From the NCBI RefSeq assembly GCF_000252445.1, contig NC_017790.1, positions 425,001 through 489,000 on the forward strand: a stretch of 64,000 bases of DNA, written 5' to 3'. Each line of letters begins with the position of its first letter. The first letter of the stretch is position 1. The position numbers were made by a program, and so were the translations under genes. Under the pieces are notes generated by a model. That model saw nothing but the letters and a program-made list of their open reading frames with translations, was not told the DNA's origin and made no database searches. Positions 8,794 to 25,530 of this stretch are shown here, in pieces. The stretch is from Deinococcus gobiensis I-0 (GTDB lineage Bacteria > Deinococcota > Deinococci > Deinococcales > Deinococcaceae).

Positions 8794-9621
8794 GTGACGC
8801 CGCGCCTGTCCCCGCCTGAACTCCGGGAGGGCGGCGCCGGAACCTCCGGCCCGGAAGGCTTCGTGGCCGACCTCCCGGCCTTCCGGGGCACGCTGGCCGA
8901 ACTGGCGTCGGCGCTGCGCACGGGCCGCCTGGAGCCGGCCGAGGTGCCGCTGCTGCGCCTGACGCGCGAGGTGCTGGCCTGGGTGGCGGAGGTGGGCGGC
9001 GAGGACGTGTCGGCCCTGGCCCGCCGCTGGCCCGAACTGCTGCCCACCCTGGCGGGCGTGATCGCCCTGAAGGCCCGGCTGCTGCTGCCCCCTCCCGAGG
9101 CCGAGCCCATGCTGGCCGGTGAGGATGTCTGGGACGAGGACGCCGCACACGACCTGGCGGGCGGGGTCGAGGCGCTGGCCGAACTCGACCGCCTGGTGGG
9201 CTTTCTGGCGGCGCGGCGCCGCGAGCGCGAGGGCCTGATTCCGGGGCGTGCCGCGCCAGTCGAGCTGCCCCGCCGCGAGGCGCGGCGCACGCCGGGGCGC
9301 AGCCTGGCGCGGCTGGTCCAGGCCGCCCAGAACGCGGTGCGGCAGGTCGAGGTGCCGCTGCTGTCGCGCGAGCGCCTGACCCTGGCCGACGCTCTGCGCT
9401 CGCTCGTGGCTTTCGGCGAGCGGCTGCGGCACTTCACCTTCCGGGGCATTCCGGCCCAGGGCTGGGGCGAGCGCACGACCTACTTCTCGGCGCTGCTGGA
9501 AGGGGTCAAGGAAGGCCACTTCCAGGCCGAGCAGGAGGGCAGCTACGGCGAGATCCGGATCGTGGCGACCCGCCCGGAGGCAGGGGACGAGGTCCCCGGG
9601 GCCGCTCAGCTCCGGGCGTAG
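8794..9621 (+). CDS. scpA: Segregation and condensation protein A
   Basis: 275 residues. Kleisin ScpA features are EVPLLRLTREVLAWV at the N-terminus, LAGVIALKARLLLP in the middle and FSALLEGVKEGHFQAEQ in the C-terminal winged-helix region that contacts SMC. ScpA bridges SMC heads in the chromosome-condensing complex. GTG 8794 is preferred over an upstream in-frame TTG because TACAAT (8782-8787) lies 6 nt before it, as in other leaderless starts here. scpB is not in the window. Its last 16 bases overlap the end of the convergent shikimate dehydrogenase-like gene. Confidence 0.88.
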   Translation: MTPRLSPPELREGGAGTSGPEGFVADLPAFRGTLAELASALRTGRLEPAEVPLLRLTREVLAWVAEVGGEDVSALARRWPELLPTLAGVIALKARLLLPPPEAEPMLAGEDVWDEDAAHDLAGGVEALAELDRLVGFLAARRREREGLIPGRAAPVELPRREARRTPGRSLARLVQAAQNAVRQVEVPLLSRERLTLADALRSLVAFGERLRHFTFRGIPAQGWGERTTYFSALLEGVKEGHFQAEQEGSYGEIRIVATRPEAGDEVPGAAQLRA

Positions 9622-10424
9622 GCCACGGCGGCCTGCACCTGCTCCGGGCTGGGACGCACGCCGGTATACAGCACGAACTGTTCGAGTGCCTGCAGGGCCA
9701 CGACCTCCAGCCCGGTGACCACCGGGCGGCCCTGTGCGCGGGCCTCCACGATCAGTGGGGTCTCGGCGGGCAGGGCCACCACGTCGAAGACCGTGCGGGC
9801 CTGGGCGATCAGCTCGGGCGCGAAGGCCAGCTCGCCCGCCTCCGGGCCGCCCGCCATGCCGATGGGCGTCACATTGACGAGCAGGTCGGCCGCCACGGGT
9901 TCGGGCTGCCAGGCCCAGCCGCAGCGTTCGGCCAGGGCGCGGCCCGCCGCCCCGTTGCGCGCGACCAGCGTGCCGCGCGTGAAGCCCGCGTCGCGCAGCG
10001 CGCAGGCCACCGCCTTGCCCATGCCGCCGCTGCCGCGCACGGCGACCGTCTGGGCGGGGTCCAGGGCATGTTCCTCCACCAGCAGCCGGATGGCCGTGTA
10101 GTCGGTGTTGTAGGCGCGCAGGAACCCGCCGCCGTTCACGATGGTGTTCACCGACCCGATGGCGGCGGCCGAGGGGTCCAGCTCGTCGAGCAGCGCGATC
10201 ACGTCTTCCTTGTAGGGCATCGAGACCGCGCAGCCCCGCACCCCCAGCGCCCGGATACCCGCGACCGCGCCCGGCAGGTCGGTGGTTGTGAAGGCCTTGT
10301 AGACGTAATTCAGGTCGAGCGCGGCGTACAGCCAGTTGTGAAAGCGGGTGCCGAAGTTGCCCGGCCGCCCGGCGAGGCTCATGCACAGCCGGGTGTCGCG
10401 GTCCAGATGGGGAACGGGCCTCAC
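9606..10424 (-). CDS. aroE: Shikimate 5-dehydrogenase-like protein
   Basis: 272 residues from a GTG that overlaps the previous stop as GTGA, chosen over a longer frame for that reason. The substrate domain has SLAGRPGNFGTRFHNWLY, AVSMPYKEDVI with the catalytic lysine, and AYNTDYTAI with the catalytic aspartate. A Rossmann segment VRGSGGMGKAVACAL binds NAD(P)H. The SLAGRPxNxGTRFHN start resembles the HI0607 type of shikimate dehydrogenase-like proteins rather than canonical AroE, so it may be a paralogue with low shikimate activity. It is the last gene of a three-gene overlapping operon with hemL. Confidence 0.82.
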   Translation of the reverse strand: MRPVPHLDRDTRLCMSLAGRPGNFGTRFHNWLYAALDLNYVYKAFTTTDLPGAVAGIRALGVRGCAVSMPYKEDVIALLDELDPSAAAIGSVNTIVNGGGFLRAYNTDYTAIRLLVEEHALDPAQTVAVRGSGGMGKAVACALRDAGFTRGTLVARNGAAGRALAERCGWAWQPEPVAADLLVNVTPIGMAGGPEAGELAFAPELIAQARTVFDVVALPAETPLIVEARAQGRPVVTGLEVVALQALEQFVLYTGVRPSPEQVQAAVAYARS

Positions 10425-10849
10425 AGCAGGGCGCGGTGGTCGGCGAGCATGCAGCGGTCCTGCACGACGTCCACCCCATGCGCGAGCAGCTCGGCGGCGA
10501 CCTCCTCGTTGCGGATGCCCTGCTGCATCCACACGGCCCTGGGCAGCGGTTTCATGGCGAGCATGTCCGCGAGGTGCACGCCCACCTTGTCGCTGCGCCG
10601 GAACACCTCGACCACGTCTACCGGCACCGCGATCTCGGCCAGGGTCGAGACGGCCCGGTTGCCGAAAAAGCTCTCGCCGCGCGCCGCGAGCGCCGGGTTG
10701 ACCGGAATGATGGTGTAGCCCTGGCGGTACATGTACTCGGGGACGTAGTGCGCCGGTTTCATGGGGTCGGGATGGAAGCCCACCACCGCGATGACCTTGT
10801 GGTCGCGCAGGATGCGGCCCACGTCCTGCAAGGTGTCCAGGTGCGTCAC
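10421..10849 (-). CDS. CoA-binding domain protein (YccU-like)
   Basis: 142 residues with a Rossmann CoA-binding fold: VIAVVGFHPDPMKPAHYVPEYM, GYTIIPVNP, VDVVEVFRRSD and AVWMQQGIRNEE. Such stand-alone domains resemble the nucleotide-binding part of succinyl-CoA synthetase; their cellular role is unknown. GTG 10849 overlaps the hemL stop in the sequence GTGA, and its own stop overlaps the next gene's GTG the same way, so it is translated from a coupled operon. Confidence 0.85.
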   Translation of the reverse strand: MTHLDTLQDVGRILRDHKVIAVVGFHPDPMKPAHYVPEYMYRQGYTIIPVNPALAARGESFFGNRAVSTLAEIAVPVDVVEVFRRSDKVGVHLADMLAMKPLPRAVWMQQGIRNEEVAAELLAHGVDVVQDRCMLADHRALL

Positions 10850-12183
10850 AGCGTTCCTCCCGGCAGGGCCCCGAAGGCCGCGCGGGCGGCGTCGAGGGTG
10901 GCGTTCAGTTCGGTGTCGGTATGGGCCGCGCCGGTGAAGATGCTCTCGAACTGCGAGGGCGCCCAGTACACGCCGCGCGCGAGCATGGTCTGGAACCACG
11001 CCGCGAAGGCCCGCGTGTCGCTGCGCGCCGCGTCGGCATAGTTGCACACCGAACCGTGGGGCGCGTCCTGGAAGAAGGCCGTGAGCATCGAGCCGACCCG
11101 GTTCACGCTCAGGGGCACGCCGGCCGCCTGCGCCTCGTTGACCAGCCCCTCACCCAGCGCCGCCGTGTAGGCGTCGAGACGAAGGTACAGGTCCGGGTCG
11201 GCTTCCAGTGCGCCCAGGGTCGCCAGTCCGGCGGCCATCGCCAGCGGGTTTCCACTCAGCGTGCCCGCCTGGTACACCGGCCCCTGCGGCGAGACGTAAT
11301 CCATGATCTCGGCGCGGCCCCCGTAGGCCCCCACCGGCAGGCCCCCGCCGATGATCTTGCCCCAGCAGGTCAGGTCGGGCGAGAGGCCCAGCAGCCCGGT
11401 CGCGCCGTTCAGGCTCAGGCGAAAGCCCGTCATGACCTCGTCGGCGATGAGGACAGCCCCCGCCGCCTTGACGCGGTGCAGGGCGGTCAGGAATTCAGGT
11501 GTGGGGATCAGGACCCCGGCGTTGCCGACCACCGGCTCGAAGATCACGGCGGCGATCTCGTGACCGCGCTCGGCCATCAGGGCGTCCAGGGCGGCGGGGT
11601 CGTTGTACTCGCTCACCAGTGTCAGGGCCGCGTACTCCTCGGGCACGCCCGCGCTGCTGGGGGCCGCCGCGCCGAGTTCGCCCGCGTTCGTCATCAGGCC
11701 GCTGCCCGCCTCGACGAGCAGGCCGTCGGCGTGGCCGTGGTAGTTGCCCCGGAATTTGAGGATGTACTTGCGCCCGGTAAAGCCGCGCGCCAGCCGCAGG
11801 GCGCTCATGGTGGCCTCGGTGCCGCTGCTCACGAAGCGCACGCGCTCGGCCCCGGTCAGGCGGGTGACGAGTTCGGCCAGCTCGACCTCGCGCGCGTTCG
11901 GCGCGCCGAAGCTCGTGCCGCTGCCCAGCGCCCCCGCGATGGCCTCCCGTACCGCCGGGTGGTCGTGACCCAGGATCATCGGCCCCCACGAGCCGATGTA
12001 GTCGATGTACGTCTGGCCGTCGGCGTCGGTGAGGTACGCGCCGCGCGCCGAGGCGATGAACCGGGGCGTGCCGCCCACGCTGCGAAAGGCCCGCACCGGA
12101 CTGTTCACGCCGCCGGGCGTCACCGCGCGCGCGCGCGCGAACAGGGCCTCCGACGCGGCGGTGGGAGAGAGGGAAGTCGTCAT
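10846..12183 (-). CDS. hemL: Glutamate-1-semialdehyde 2,1-aminomutase
   Basis: 445 residues, full length. PLP aminomutase motifs include VTPGGVNSPVRAF, VSSGTEATMSALRLARGFTG, FRGNYHGHADG, IADEVMTGFR and the PLP-lysine region CWGKIIGGGLPVGAYGG. It converts glutamate-1-semialdehyde to 5-aminolevulinate, the C5 route to tetrapyrroles. TAGGCT (complement of 12191-12196) lies 7 nt before the ATG with no Shine-Dalgarno, so the mRNA is probably leaderless. It heads the hemL, CoA-binding, aroE-like operon. Confidence 0.96.
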   Translation of the reverse strand: MTTSLSPTAASEALFARARAVTPGGVNSPVRAFRSVGGTPRFIASARGAYLTDADGQTYIDYIGSWGPMILGHDHPAVREAIAGALGSGTSFGAPNAREVELAELVTRLTGAERVRFVSSGTEATMSALRLARGFTGRKYILKFRGNYHGHADGLLVEAGSGLMTNAGELGAAAPSSAGVPEEYAALTLVSEYNDPAALDALMAERGHEIAAVIFEPVVGNAGVLIPTPEFLTALHRVKAAGAVLIADEVMTGFRLSLNGATGLLGLSPDLTCWGKIIGGGLPVGAYGGRAEIMDYVSPQGPVYQAGTLSGNPLAMAAGLATLGALEADPDLYLRLDAYTAALGEGLVNEAQAAGVPLSVNRVGSMLTAFFQDAPHGSVCNYADAARSDTRAFAAWFQTMLARGVYWAPSQFESIFTGAAHTDTELNATLDAARAAFGALPGGTL

Positions 12184-12249
12184 GCCGCCCAGCCTAACGG
12201 AGCCGCCGCGCCCAGACGGTGGGGCACCGCTCAGGGTGAAGGCTGGGCC

Positions 12250-12385
12250 AATACCGGTTTCGGCGCACAGGGTCGCCCGCCCTCCCGGCTGGTGGCGCGC
12301 GCAGGAGCGAACCGGGTTCCGGACGTGAAGCGGGCAAACCGGCGCTCTGGCGGTCTGCCCACGACACAGTCGGAATCCGGCTACG
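12250..12385. repeat. Degenerate copy of a small MITE-like repeat
   Basis: The core at 12319-12379 aligns without gaps to 16905-16965 (about 47 of 61 bases identical), including GACGTGAAGCGGGCAAACCGG and CGGAATCCG. The ends are imperfect inverted repeats, CCGGTTTCGG near 12253 and CGGAATCCGG near 12371. No ORF is present. It fills most of the gap between hemL and the gene at 12416. Confidence 0.6.
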
Positions 12386-12415
12386 GGGTCCGGACCGGGG
12401 GTCTGGAACGACGGA

Positions 12416-13108
12416 TTACAGGCCCAGCAGCCCCATCGCGGCCGTTTCGGTCAGCTCGCGCTGATAGGGGGCGGTGAGCTGGCGTTCCTGGGCCGTCGCG
12501 GTCTGCACGTCGCGGTTCAGGTCCGGCACGCGGCCGTTTTGCAGGTCGTTGGCCGCCTGCGCGAAGTCGATGCTGGGCAGGCCCAGGGCGCGGTTCACGG
12601 CGCTGCGGATCACGGCGTAGCGCTGGGGGCTGAGGTTCTCGCGGGCCAGGGCCTGGGCCTGCGCGGCGCGGGCCGCCTGCACGCTGCCGCCCGTCTGGCG
12701 GATGGTGTTCACGACCTGGATCAGGGTGGGCGTCTGGCCCTGCTGGATGCCCTGCCACAGCGCGTTCAGGTCGCTGAAGTTGGTGCCCAGCGCCGTGCGG
12801 ACCTCGCGGCGGACCTGCACGAACTTCTCGATGTCGCTGCGGGTCACGGCGGCCGTCACGTCACCCGTGGCCGTCACCGCGCCGCCCGTCTGGGACTGCG
12901 TCTGGGCCGGGGGCTGCCATCCGGCCAGAAAACTGCGTGCGGGCTGCACCACGAAATTCCAGGCCAGCACCCCGACCAGCACCAGCACCAGCAGCGTGCC
13001 GCCGCCGCACCCGAAACAGCCACAACCGACTCCTCGTCTATTCACGTCTCCGGGTACGCGCCCGCTGCGGCCCCGGTTCCCCGGCGGCCCCCAGTTGACA
13101 TTGGGCAA
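12416..13108 (-). CDS. Conserved membrane-anchored protein of unknown function
   Basis: 230 residues if the TTG at 13108 is used (AAGGG lies about 8 nt upstream); an in-frame GTG at 13045 is the alternative. A glycine- and cysteine-rich stretch (GVGCGCFGCGGG) precedes one transmembrane helix (TLLVLVLVGVLAWNFVV, about residues 38-54). The remaining extracytoplasmic part is helical and Gln-rich, with repeated short motifs (TALGTNFSDLNALWQGIQQG). I do not recognise the family. It diverges from the lipoprotein hydrolase at 13178. Confidence 0.65.
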   Translation of the reverse strand: MPNVNWGPPGNRGRSGRVPGDVNRRGVGCGCFGCGGGTLLVLVLVGVLAWNFVVQPARSFLAGWQPPAQTQSQTGGAVTATGDVTAAVTRSDIEKFVQVRREVRTALGTNFSDLNALWQGIQQGQTPTLIQVVNTIRQTGGSVQAARAAQAQALARENLSPQRYAVIRSAVNRALGLPSIDFAQAANDLQNGRVPDLNRDVQTATAQERQLTAPYQRELTETAAMGLLGL

Positions 13109-13177
13109 GAACAGGCCCTTAATAACACCCGATTCTCATCAATTCGCCGCACTGCACGTCCTCACCCTGGAGGTCCC

Positions 13178-14560
<1,383 letters not shown>

Positions 14561-14610
14561 CCGGGGATGGGGCGGGCGAGGTGTTGCGGCAGCCGCTGTC
14601 CGGGTCCGGC

Positions 14611-15243
14611 CTAGACCTCCGTATACAGCGCCGTCACCAGGGCGTGCCCGCCTTCCAGCGAGGCCGTGACCTGGGCGGCGGCCTCATGACCCACCTCGTT
14701 GCTCAGGGTCCAGCCGCTGCCCAGCGGCACGTCGGCCCCCGCGAGCGGCCAGCGCACCCCGCCCAGGCTCAGGCCCGCGAGGTCGGTGCAGGCCACGACA
14801 CTCAGGGTGGTGCTGGGGGGCAGCGCCAGCGCCAGGGGCCGCCCCGGCAGCAGCGGCCACGCCCACTCGTCGCCGCTGGTGAGCCGCACCTCCAGCCCCG
14901 CGCGGGCCAGCCGCACGCCGCCCAGCAGCAGCGCCGCCGCGTGGTCGAAGCGGCCCCCGAAGGCCCCCACGAACACCAGTTCGCGCGCGCCACGTTCCAG
15001 GGCCACGCGCACGGCCAGTTCGGTGTCGGTCTCGTCCTTGGCGGCCGGGTGGACCTCGCGCGGGGCATCAAGCTGCACCCCCGCCGAGGAGTCGAAGTCG
15101 CCCACCCACACATCTACCCGCAGCCCCAGGGGAGCCGCGTGCCGCGCGCCGCCATCGGCCGCGACGACCAGATCGGGGCGGGGCAGGGCGGCCAGGGCGG
15201 GCGAGAGGGTCAGCCGGCCACCGGCCAGAATCCAGGCGATCAT
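14611..15243 (-). CDS. thiN: Thiamine pyrophosphokinase
   Basis: 210 residues with the TPK motifs VVAADGGARHA, VWVGDFDSSAG, KDETDTELAV and GAFGGRFDHAAA. It phosphorylates thiamine to thiamine diphosphate with ATP. The ATG overlaps the stop of the GNAT gene as ATGA. Its position at the end of a minus-strand run that begins with a TPP riboswitch and the thiBPQ transporter makes a complete uptake and activation path for exogenous thiamine. Confidence 0.92.
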   Translation of the reverse strand: MIAWILAGGRLTLSPALAALPRPDLVVAADGGARHAAPLGLRVDVWVGDFDSSAGVQLDAPREVHPAAKDETDTELAVRVALERGARELVFVGAFGGRFDHAAALLLGGVRLARAGLEVRLTSGDEWAWPLLPGRPLALALPPSTTLSVVACTDLAGLSLGGVRWPLAGADVPLGSGWTLSNEVGHEAAAQVTASLEGGHALVTALYTEV

Positions 15244-15782
15244 GCGCCGGCCTCCGGCTGGGGGTCCGCGCGCAGCCGCGCCAGTTTCACGCTGTCCCAG
15301 CGCTTTCCCTGCCACAGCCGCGCCTGCGGAATGCGGGCACATTCCTCATACCCCGCCCTCCCCGCCGCGCGGATCATCCGGACGTTGCCCCCCCAGGTCG
15401 TGAGGGTCAGGACGTGGGCCGCCGTCTGGGCAAAGGTGTCGGCCGTCCAGCGCCGCAGCGCCTCGCCGCCCAGCCCGCCGCCCCAGTGGGCCGGGTCGTA
15501 GAGGACGATGCCCAGCTCCCACCAGCCGCCGCCCGCCGGGGCCTCCTCCCAGCGGGTGACCTGCCCGATGCACGCACCGTCCAGGGCGACGATTCGGCGG
15601 TGCGGGTGCGGGGCCCTGCCCGCCTCCTGCTCGGCGAAGTCGGCGTAGGACAGCCCCCCGGTCTGGCCGTGAAAATACGGCGCGTCCCAGCGCTTCCACT
15701 CGGGGTCCGGCTCGGCGTGCAGCCAGTGCCAGAGGATCGGCCAGTCGTCGGGGAGGGCTTCGCGCAGGTGCAGGTCAGGCAT
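15240..15782 (-). CDS. GNAT-family N-acetyltransferase
   Basis: 180 residues with the GNAT layout: HLREALPDDWPILWHWLH, ELGIVLYDPAHWGGGLGGEAL as the acetyl-CoA loop region, and NVRMIRAAGRAGYEECARI. The substrate is unknown. It is inserted between thiQ and thiN and overlaps thiN by 4 nt, so it is probably transcribed with the thiamine genes, although no thiamine-related acetylation is known to me. A 70-bp gap separates it from thiQ. Confidence 0.8.
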   Translation of the reverse strand: MPDLHLREALPDDWPILWHWLHAEPDPEWKRWDAPYFHGQTGGLSYADFAEQEAGRAPHPHRRIVALDGACIGQVTRWEEAPAGGGWWELGIVLYDPAHWGGGLGGEALRRWTADTFAQTAAHVLTLTTWGGNVRMIRAAGRAGYEECARIPQARLWQGKRWDSVKLARLRADPQPEAGA

Positions 15783-15852
15783 CGCCGGCCAGTGTGGCAG
15801 GTGCGGGCGGCGGGGGCATCCGCCGGATGACGGGGCAGCGCGGCGCGGCGGC

Positions 15853-16833
<981 letters not shown>

Positions 16834-16836
<3 letters not shown>

Positions 16837-16972
16837 ACGAACTCCGATCGAATCGTTTCTGGAGCGATTCAAGCCGAGCGGAACGAGTGGGAGCAGGGCG
16901 GATTGCGGACGTGGAGTGGGCAAACCGGCTCTTTCCCGATTTGTCAACGAAACAAACGGAATCCGTATCACG
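16834..16972. repeat. MITE-like element at the thiP/thiQ junction
   Basis: 139 bp with imperfect terminal inverted repeats: CATACGAACTCCG at the left, and CGGAATCCGTATC at the right, which is GATACGGATTCCG in reverse. There is no coding capacity. The 61-bp core at 16905-16965 is shared with 12319-12379. The right end contains the thiP stop codon and the left end contains the first possible thiQ start, so the element fills the junction exactly. A fragment CCGAGCGGAACGAG resembles CCGAGCGGAGCGAA near 44396. Confidence 0.65.
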
Positions 16973-18509
16973 TCACCTCTCCCTCGCCGCCGTCGAGCAC
17001 CGTGAAGGCCAGCGCCGAGAGCAGCAGCAGCACGGTCGCCAGCGCGCAGGCCTCGCCCAGGTTGCGCTCGCCGGGGCGGCCCAGGCGCTCGTACAGGCCC
17101 ACGCTCAGGGTCGCCCATTCGGGACGGGTGAGGACCAGCGTCGCCCCGAACTCGCCCAGCACGGTCGCCAGGGCCAGCGCCGCGCCGCCGCGCAGGGCGG
17201 GCAGGGTCAGGGGCAGCGTCACCGTGCGGTGCGCCGCGCCGCCGGTCGCCCCCAGCGTGCGCGCGGCCTCCAGCAGCCGGGGCGGGAGGGCGCGCAGGGC
17301 GGGCAGCAGCGAGCGCACGACCAGCGGCAGTGCCAGCAGCGTGTACGCGGCGATGAGCATGGGCAGCGTGGCGCTGAGCTGCGGGTAGGCCAGCAGGTAG
17401 CCCACCGCCAGCGACACGGGCGAGACCATCAAGGGCAGCAGCGACACCACGTCCAGCACCCGCGAGCGCGCCCGCCACGCCCCCAGCGCGTACAGCCCCC
17501 CCAGCACGGTCGCCCCGAGCAGCGCCGCCAGGGCGAAGCGCAGGGTGTTGCCCAGCAGCAGCGGCGTATCCTCGTCGGCCAGTACGCCCTGCCAGTAGGC
17601 CAGGGTCGGCCCGCCGCTTCCCAGCAGTCCGCGCGCCACGACGGCCAGCAGCGGCGCGAAGCAGATCAGCACCGTCACCGCGCCCAGGCCCCAGAGTGCC
17701 GCGAGTGCCCCGCCCCGCGCCCGGGGAAGGCCGGCAGCAGGCACGCCCGACCCGCCGCGCGACAGCAGGGTGTAGGCCCAGGTCGCCGCCAGCGTCAGCG
17801 CGAGTTGCCCCACGATCAGGGCGCTGGCCTCGGGGAAGCGCAGTTGCAGGGCCGTCAGGGTGTAGATCTCGACCTCCAGCGTGGCGTAGCGCTCGCCGCC
17901 CAGCGCCAGCGGCAGCCCGAAACTCAGTGCCGAGTACAGGAACACCAGGATGACCCCGGCGGCCAGTCCCGGCAGCGCCAGCGGCAGCGCCACGCCCAGC
18001 GCCGCGCGCCAGGGCGTGGCCCCCAGCGTGCGCGCTGCCCCGATCAGCCCCGGCGACACCCGCGAGAAGCCCCCGTAGGCGAGGCGAGTCATCACCGGCA
18101 GGTTGAAGAAGAGGTTGCCGAGAATGAGCAGCGCGGGCGTCTCGCTCAGGTCCAGGCCCAGCGGCCGGGTCAGCCAGCCCTGCGGCCCCAGCAGCGCCGA
18201 GAGCCCCAGGACCGCGACCAGCGTGGGTGTCACGAAGGGCAGCAGGAGCAGCCGCAGCAGCAGCCCCTTGCCCGTGAAGTCGTGGCGTGAGAGCAGGTAC
18301 GCGAACGGCGCCCCCAGCGCCAGCGCCAGCCCCGCCGTGCCGGCCGCCTGCGCCACGGTCCAGCCCAGGCGGCCCAGAAAGTACGGGTCGCGCCACACCG
18401 CGAAGTTCACGCCGCCCTCGAGCAGCGTGCGCCCCAGCGGCAGCGCGAGCAGCAGCGCCGTGAACACCAGCGCGGGCAGGGCCAGCAGCCAGCCGCCGAG
18501 GCGGGTCAT
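16968..18509 (-). CDS. thiP: Thiamine ABC transporter permease
   Basis: 513 residues. Two homologous permease halves, each with about six transmembrane helices, are fused, as in ThiP and FbpB. The first starts [30 protein letters not shown] and the second begins near residue 275. EAA-like loops ([38 protein letters not shown]) contact the ATPase. It starts 4 bp after the thiB stop. The assignment to thiamine rests on the TPP riboswitch, thiB and thiN; without context an iron-type permease would be the alternative. Confidence 0.9.
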   Translation of the reverse strand: MTRLGGWLLALPALVFTALLLALPLGRTLLEGGVNFAVWRDPYFLGRLGWTVAQAAGTAGLALALGAPFAYLLSRHDFTGKGLLLRLLLLPFVTPTLVAVLGLSALLGPQGWLTRPLGLDLSETPALLILGNLFFNLPVMTRLAYGGFSRVSPGLIGAARTLGATPWRAALGVALPLALPGLAAGVILVFLYSALSFGLPLALGGERYATLEVEIYTLTALQLRFPEASALIVGQLALTLAATWAYTLLSRGGSGVPAAGLPRARGGALAALWGLGAVTVLICFAPLLAVVARGLLGSGGPTLAYWQGVLADEDTPLLLGNTLRFALAALLGATVLGGLYALGAWRARSRVLDVVSLLPLMVSPVSLAVGYLLAYPQLSATLPMLIAAYTLLALPLVVRSLLPALRALPPRLLEAARTLGATGGAAHRTVTLPLTLPALRGGAALALATVLGEFGATLVLTRPEWATLSVGLYERLGRPGERNLGEACALATVLLLLSALAFTVLDGGEGEVT

Positions 18510-18513
18510 GGCC

Positions 18514-19539
<1,026 letters not shown>

Positions 19540-19578
19540 AAAAAAGCCCCCTCGCGTCACGAGAGGGGAGGCGGGGGC
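19540..19578 (-). terminator. Riboswitch expression platform: hairpin with T6 next to thiB start
   Basis: On the minus strand a GC-rich hairpin (GCCCCC near 19578-19573 pairs with GGGGGC at 19551-19546; CCCCTC can pair with GAGGGG) is followed directly by six T (19545-19540) and then the thiB ATG. It looks like an intrinsic terminator. The 3' arm is also the thiB Shine-Dalgarno, so folding could block translation as well as transcription. Confidence 0.7.
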
Positions 19579-19607
19579 CGCGCACGCACGCTGGCGGCCG
19601 GCCCGGT

Positions 19608-19683
19608 CACGCTCCCTCCGCCGGAATGACCCGGATCAGGTTCCTGGGGTATGTCTCAGCCCGCAAAGGGCACCCCCGGTGAC
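19608..19683 (-). promoter_or_regulatory. TPP riboswitch (thi box)
   Basis: The minus strand carries the classical thi-box elements in order: CCGGGGGTGCCC, GCGGGCTGAGACATACCCC, and GAACCTGATCCGGGTCATTC followed by CGGCGGAGGGA. These are the conserved CUGAGA and ACCUGAUCNRGNU parts of the TPP aptamer. It precedes thiB and, with the hairpin at 19540-19578, should switch the thiBPQ-GNAT-thiN run off when thiamine diphosphate is abundant. Confidence 0.96.
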
Positions 19684-19816
19684 GCGCGCGCAGCATAGCG
19701 CCTGAAGACGCAGGAAGTGGGACGCGGGTCCTGTCGTACGCCCCGCTTTTTTCTCGGCGGGTCGCCAGCGACAAATCCCGCTTTCTCCACTCCGCCCTTC
19801 CCAGTACCCTGCCCCC

Positions 19817-20245
19817 ATGACCTTTCACCTGATCGCCTGGGCCGTGGTGCAGGACCCGCAGGGCCGCGTGCTGCTGGGCCGCCGCGCGGGCACGGGCTAC
19901 GGCGCGGGGCTGTGGGGCCTGCCGGGCGGACACGTCGAGCCGGGCGAAACGCTGGCCCAGGCCGCCGCCCGCGAGGCCGCCGAGGAGGTCGGGGTGCGCC
20001 TGGACCCGGCGGGGCTGCGCGCCCTGGGCGTCTCGCGCTACGACACGGGCGGCCTCCAGGGCTGCGACTTCTTCTATCTGGCGCGGCGCTGGGAAGGCGC
20101 GCCCACGCCCCGCGCCCAGACCTCGGAGGTCGGCTGGTTCGGCCTGGACGACCTGCCCCCCGATATCCTCCCCTGGCTGCCCGCCGCCCTCGCGACGCAC
20201 CTCACGCGCGGCGACTGGCTTGTCGAGACGGTGGGGGAGGCGTGA
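19817..20245 (+). CDS. Nudix hydrolase (MutT-like)
   Basis: 142 residues with a complete Nudix box: [20 protein letters not shown] followed by EVGV (pattern GX5EX7REVXEEXGU). It hydrolyses a nucleoside diphosphate linked to another moiety; length and [12 protein letters not shown] suggest an ADP-ribose or dNTP sanitising type, but the substrate is open. Deinococci carry many Nudix paralogues. TACCCT (19805-19810) lies 6 nt before the ATG, a leaderless arrangement. It diverges from the riboswitch-controlled thi operon. Confidence 0.92.
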   Translation: MTFHLIAWAVVQDPQGRVLLGRRAGTGYGAGLWGLPGGHVEPGETLAQAAAREAAEEVGVRLDPAGLRALGVSRYDTGGLQGCDFFYLARRWEGAPTPRAQTSEVGWFGLDDLPPDILPWLPAALATHLTRGDWLVETVGEA

Positions 20246-20264
20246 CCCGGTTCACCCTCCGGCC

Positions 20265-21017
<753 letters not shown>

Positions 21018-21145
21018 GTCCCGGAAGATAGAGCAGTGGGGCGCGCCCTGCCCTGGGCAAAAAGCTCATTCATTTCCGGGTACCGTCCCCGACTGCGGCC
21101 TGATATCCAGTGCGGCGCGCCGCGCCCCGCGCATACTGCCCGGGT

Positions 21146-22276
<1,131 letters not shown>

Positions 22277-22312
22277 CCCTCGGGCCCCAGGGCGCTGTGT
22301 TGAGGTGAGGGC

Positions 22313-22693
22313 ATGGCGAACCTCACCGAGACCTTCATGCAGGCCCTCCAGCAGACCGAGCAGAGCGGCGACCCCTCCGGGCTGGTCGAGCTGTTCGCGG
22401 ACGGCAGCACCCTCCAGAACCTGACCACCCGCACCTGGGAGGGCAAGGAGGGCGCCACGCAGTTCTGGCAGACCTACCTCGACAACTTCGCCAGCATCCG
22501 CAGCGAGTTCTCGCAGAGCGCCGACACCGGCAGCTACGGCGTGATGGAGTGGACCGGCAAGGGCGAGCTGAAAAACGGCCAGCCCATCGAGTACCGGGGC
22601 GTGAGCATCATCGAGCACGACGGCCAGAAGGTCAGCGCCTTCCGCACCTACTACGACTCCGCCGCCTTCCTGGCCCCCGAAGCCAAGAGCTGA
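22313..22693 (+). CDS. NTF2-like/SnoaL-like protein
   Basis: 126 residues with a cystatin-like NTF2 fold: TFMQALQQTEQSGDPSGLVELFADG, TFWEGK-type segment RTWEGKEGATQFWQTYLDNF and IIEHDGQKVSAFRTYYDSAAF. Such domains bind or isomerise small molecules; the ligand is unknown. GAGGTG (22302-22307) is a good ribosome-binding site 5 nt before the ATG. A clear hairpin follows the stop. Confidence 0.8.
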   Translation: MANLTETFMQALQQTEQSGDPSGLVELFADGSTLQNLTTRTWEGKEGATQFWQTYLDNFASIRSEFSQSADTGSYGVMEWTGKGELKNGQPIEYRGVSIIEHDGQKVSAFRTYYDSAAFLAPEAKS

Positions 22694-22707
22694 AGCCTAT
22701 AAAGCAG

Positions 22708-22740
22708 ACCGGACGCCTCCGCAAAGGGGCGTCCGGTTTC
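22708..22740 (+). terminator. Terminator after the NTF2-like gene
   Basis: ACCGGACGCC (22708-22717) and GGCGTCCGGT (22728-22737) form a perfect 10-bp stem with a 10-nt loop, followed by TTTC and, a little further on, TATTTTT. It separates two convergent genes. Confidence 0.8.
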
Positions 22741-22817
22741 GCTGTATTTTTGGGTTCTCGCTTCGCCAGGGTCACGGAAGGCGCGGGGTCTCGCCGCGAT
22801 TTCCGTGACCACCGCCC

Positions 22818-25319
<2,502 letters not shown>

Positions 25320-25530
25320 GCGGCCCAGCCTACCGGGGCGCACTTGACGCCCCCTGAAGGTCAGGTGAGGAGTCCTTGAGAGGCCGTCAGGCCCCCGTCA
25401 GAGGAGCCGGACGGTGCGGAGCAGGGTAGGCCCAGGAAGCGCGGTCAACTCCCCGATTGCTACCCACTGGCGGGCGCTGGCTTGGGCCTTGTGGGCGCGG
25501 GGCCGCCTTCTCTGTGCCTCTGTCCTTTGC

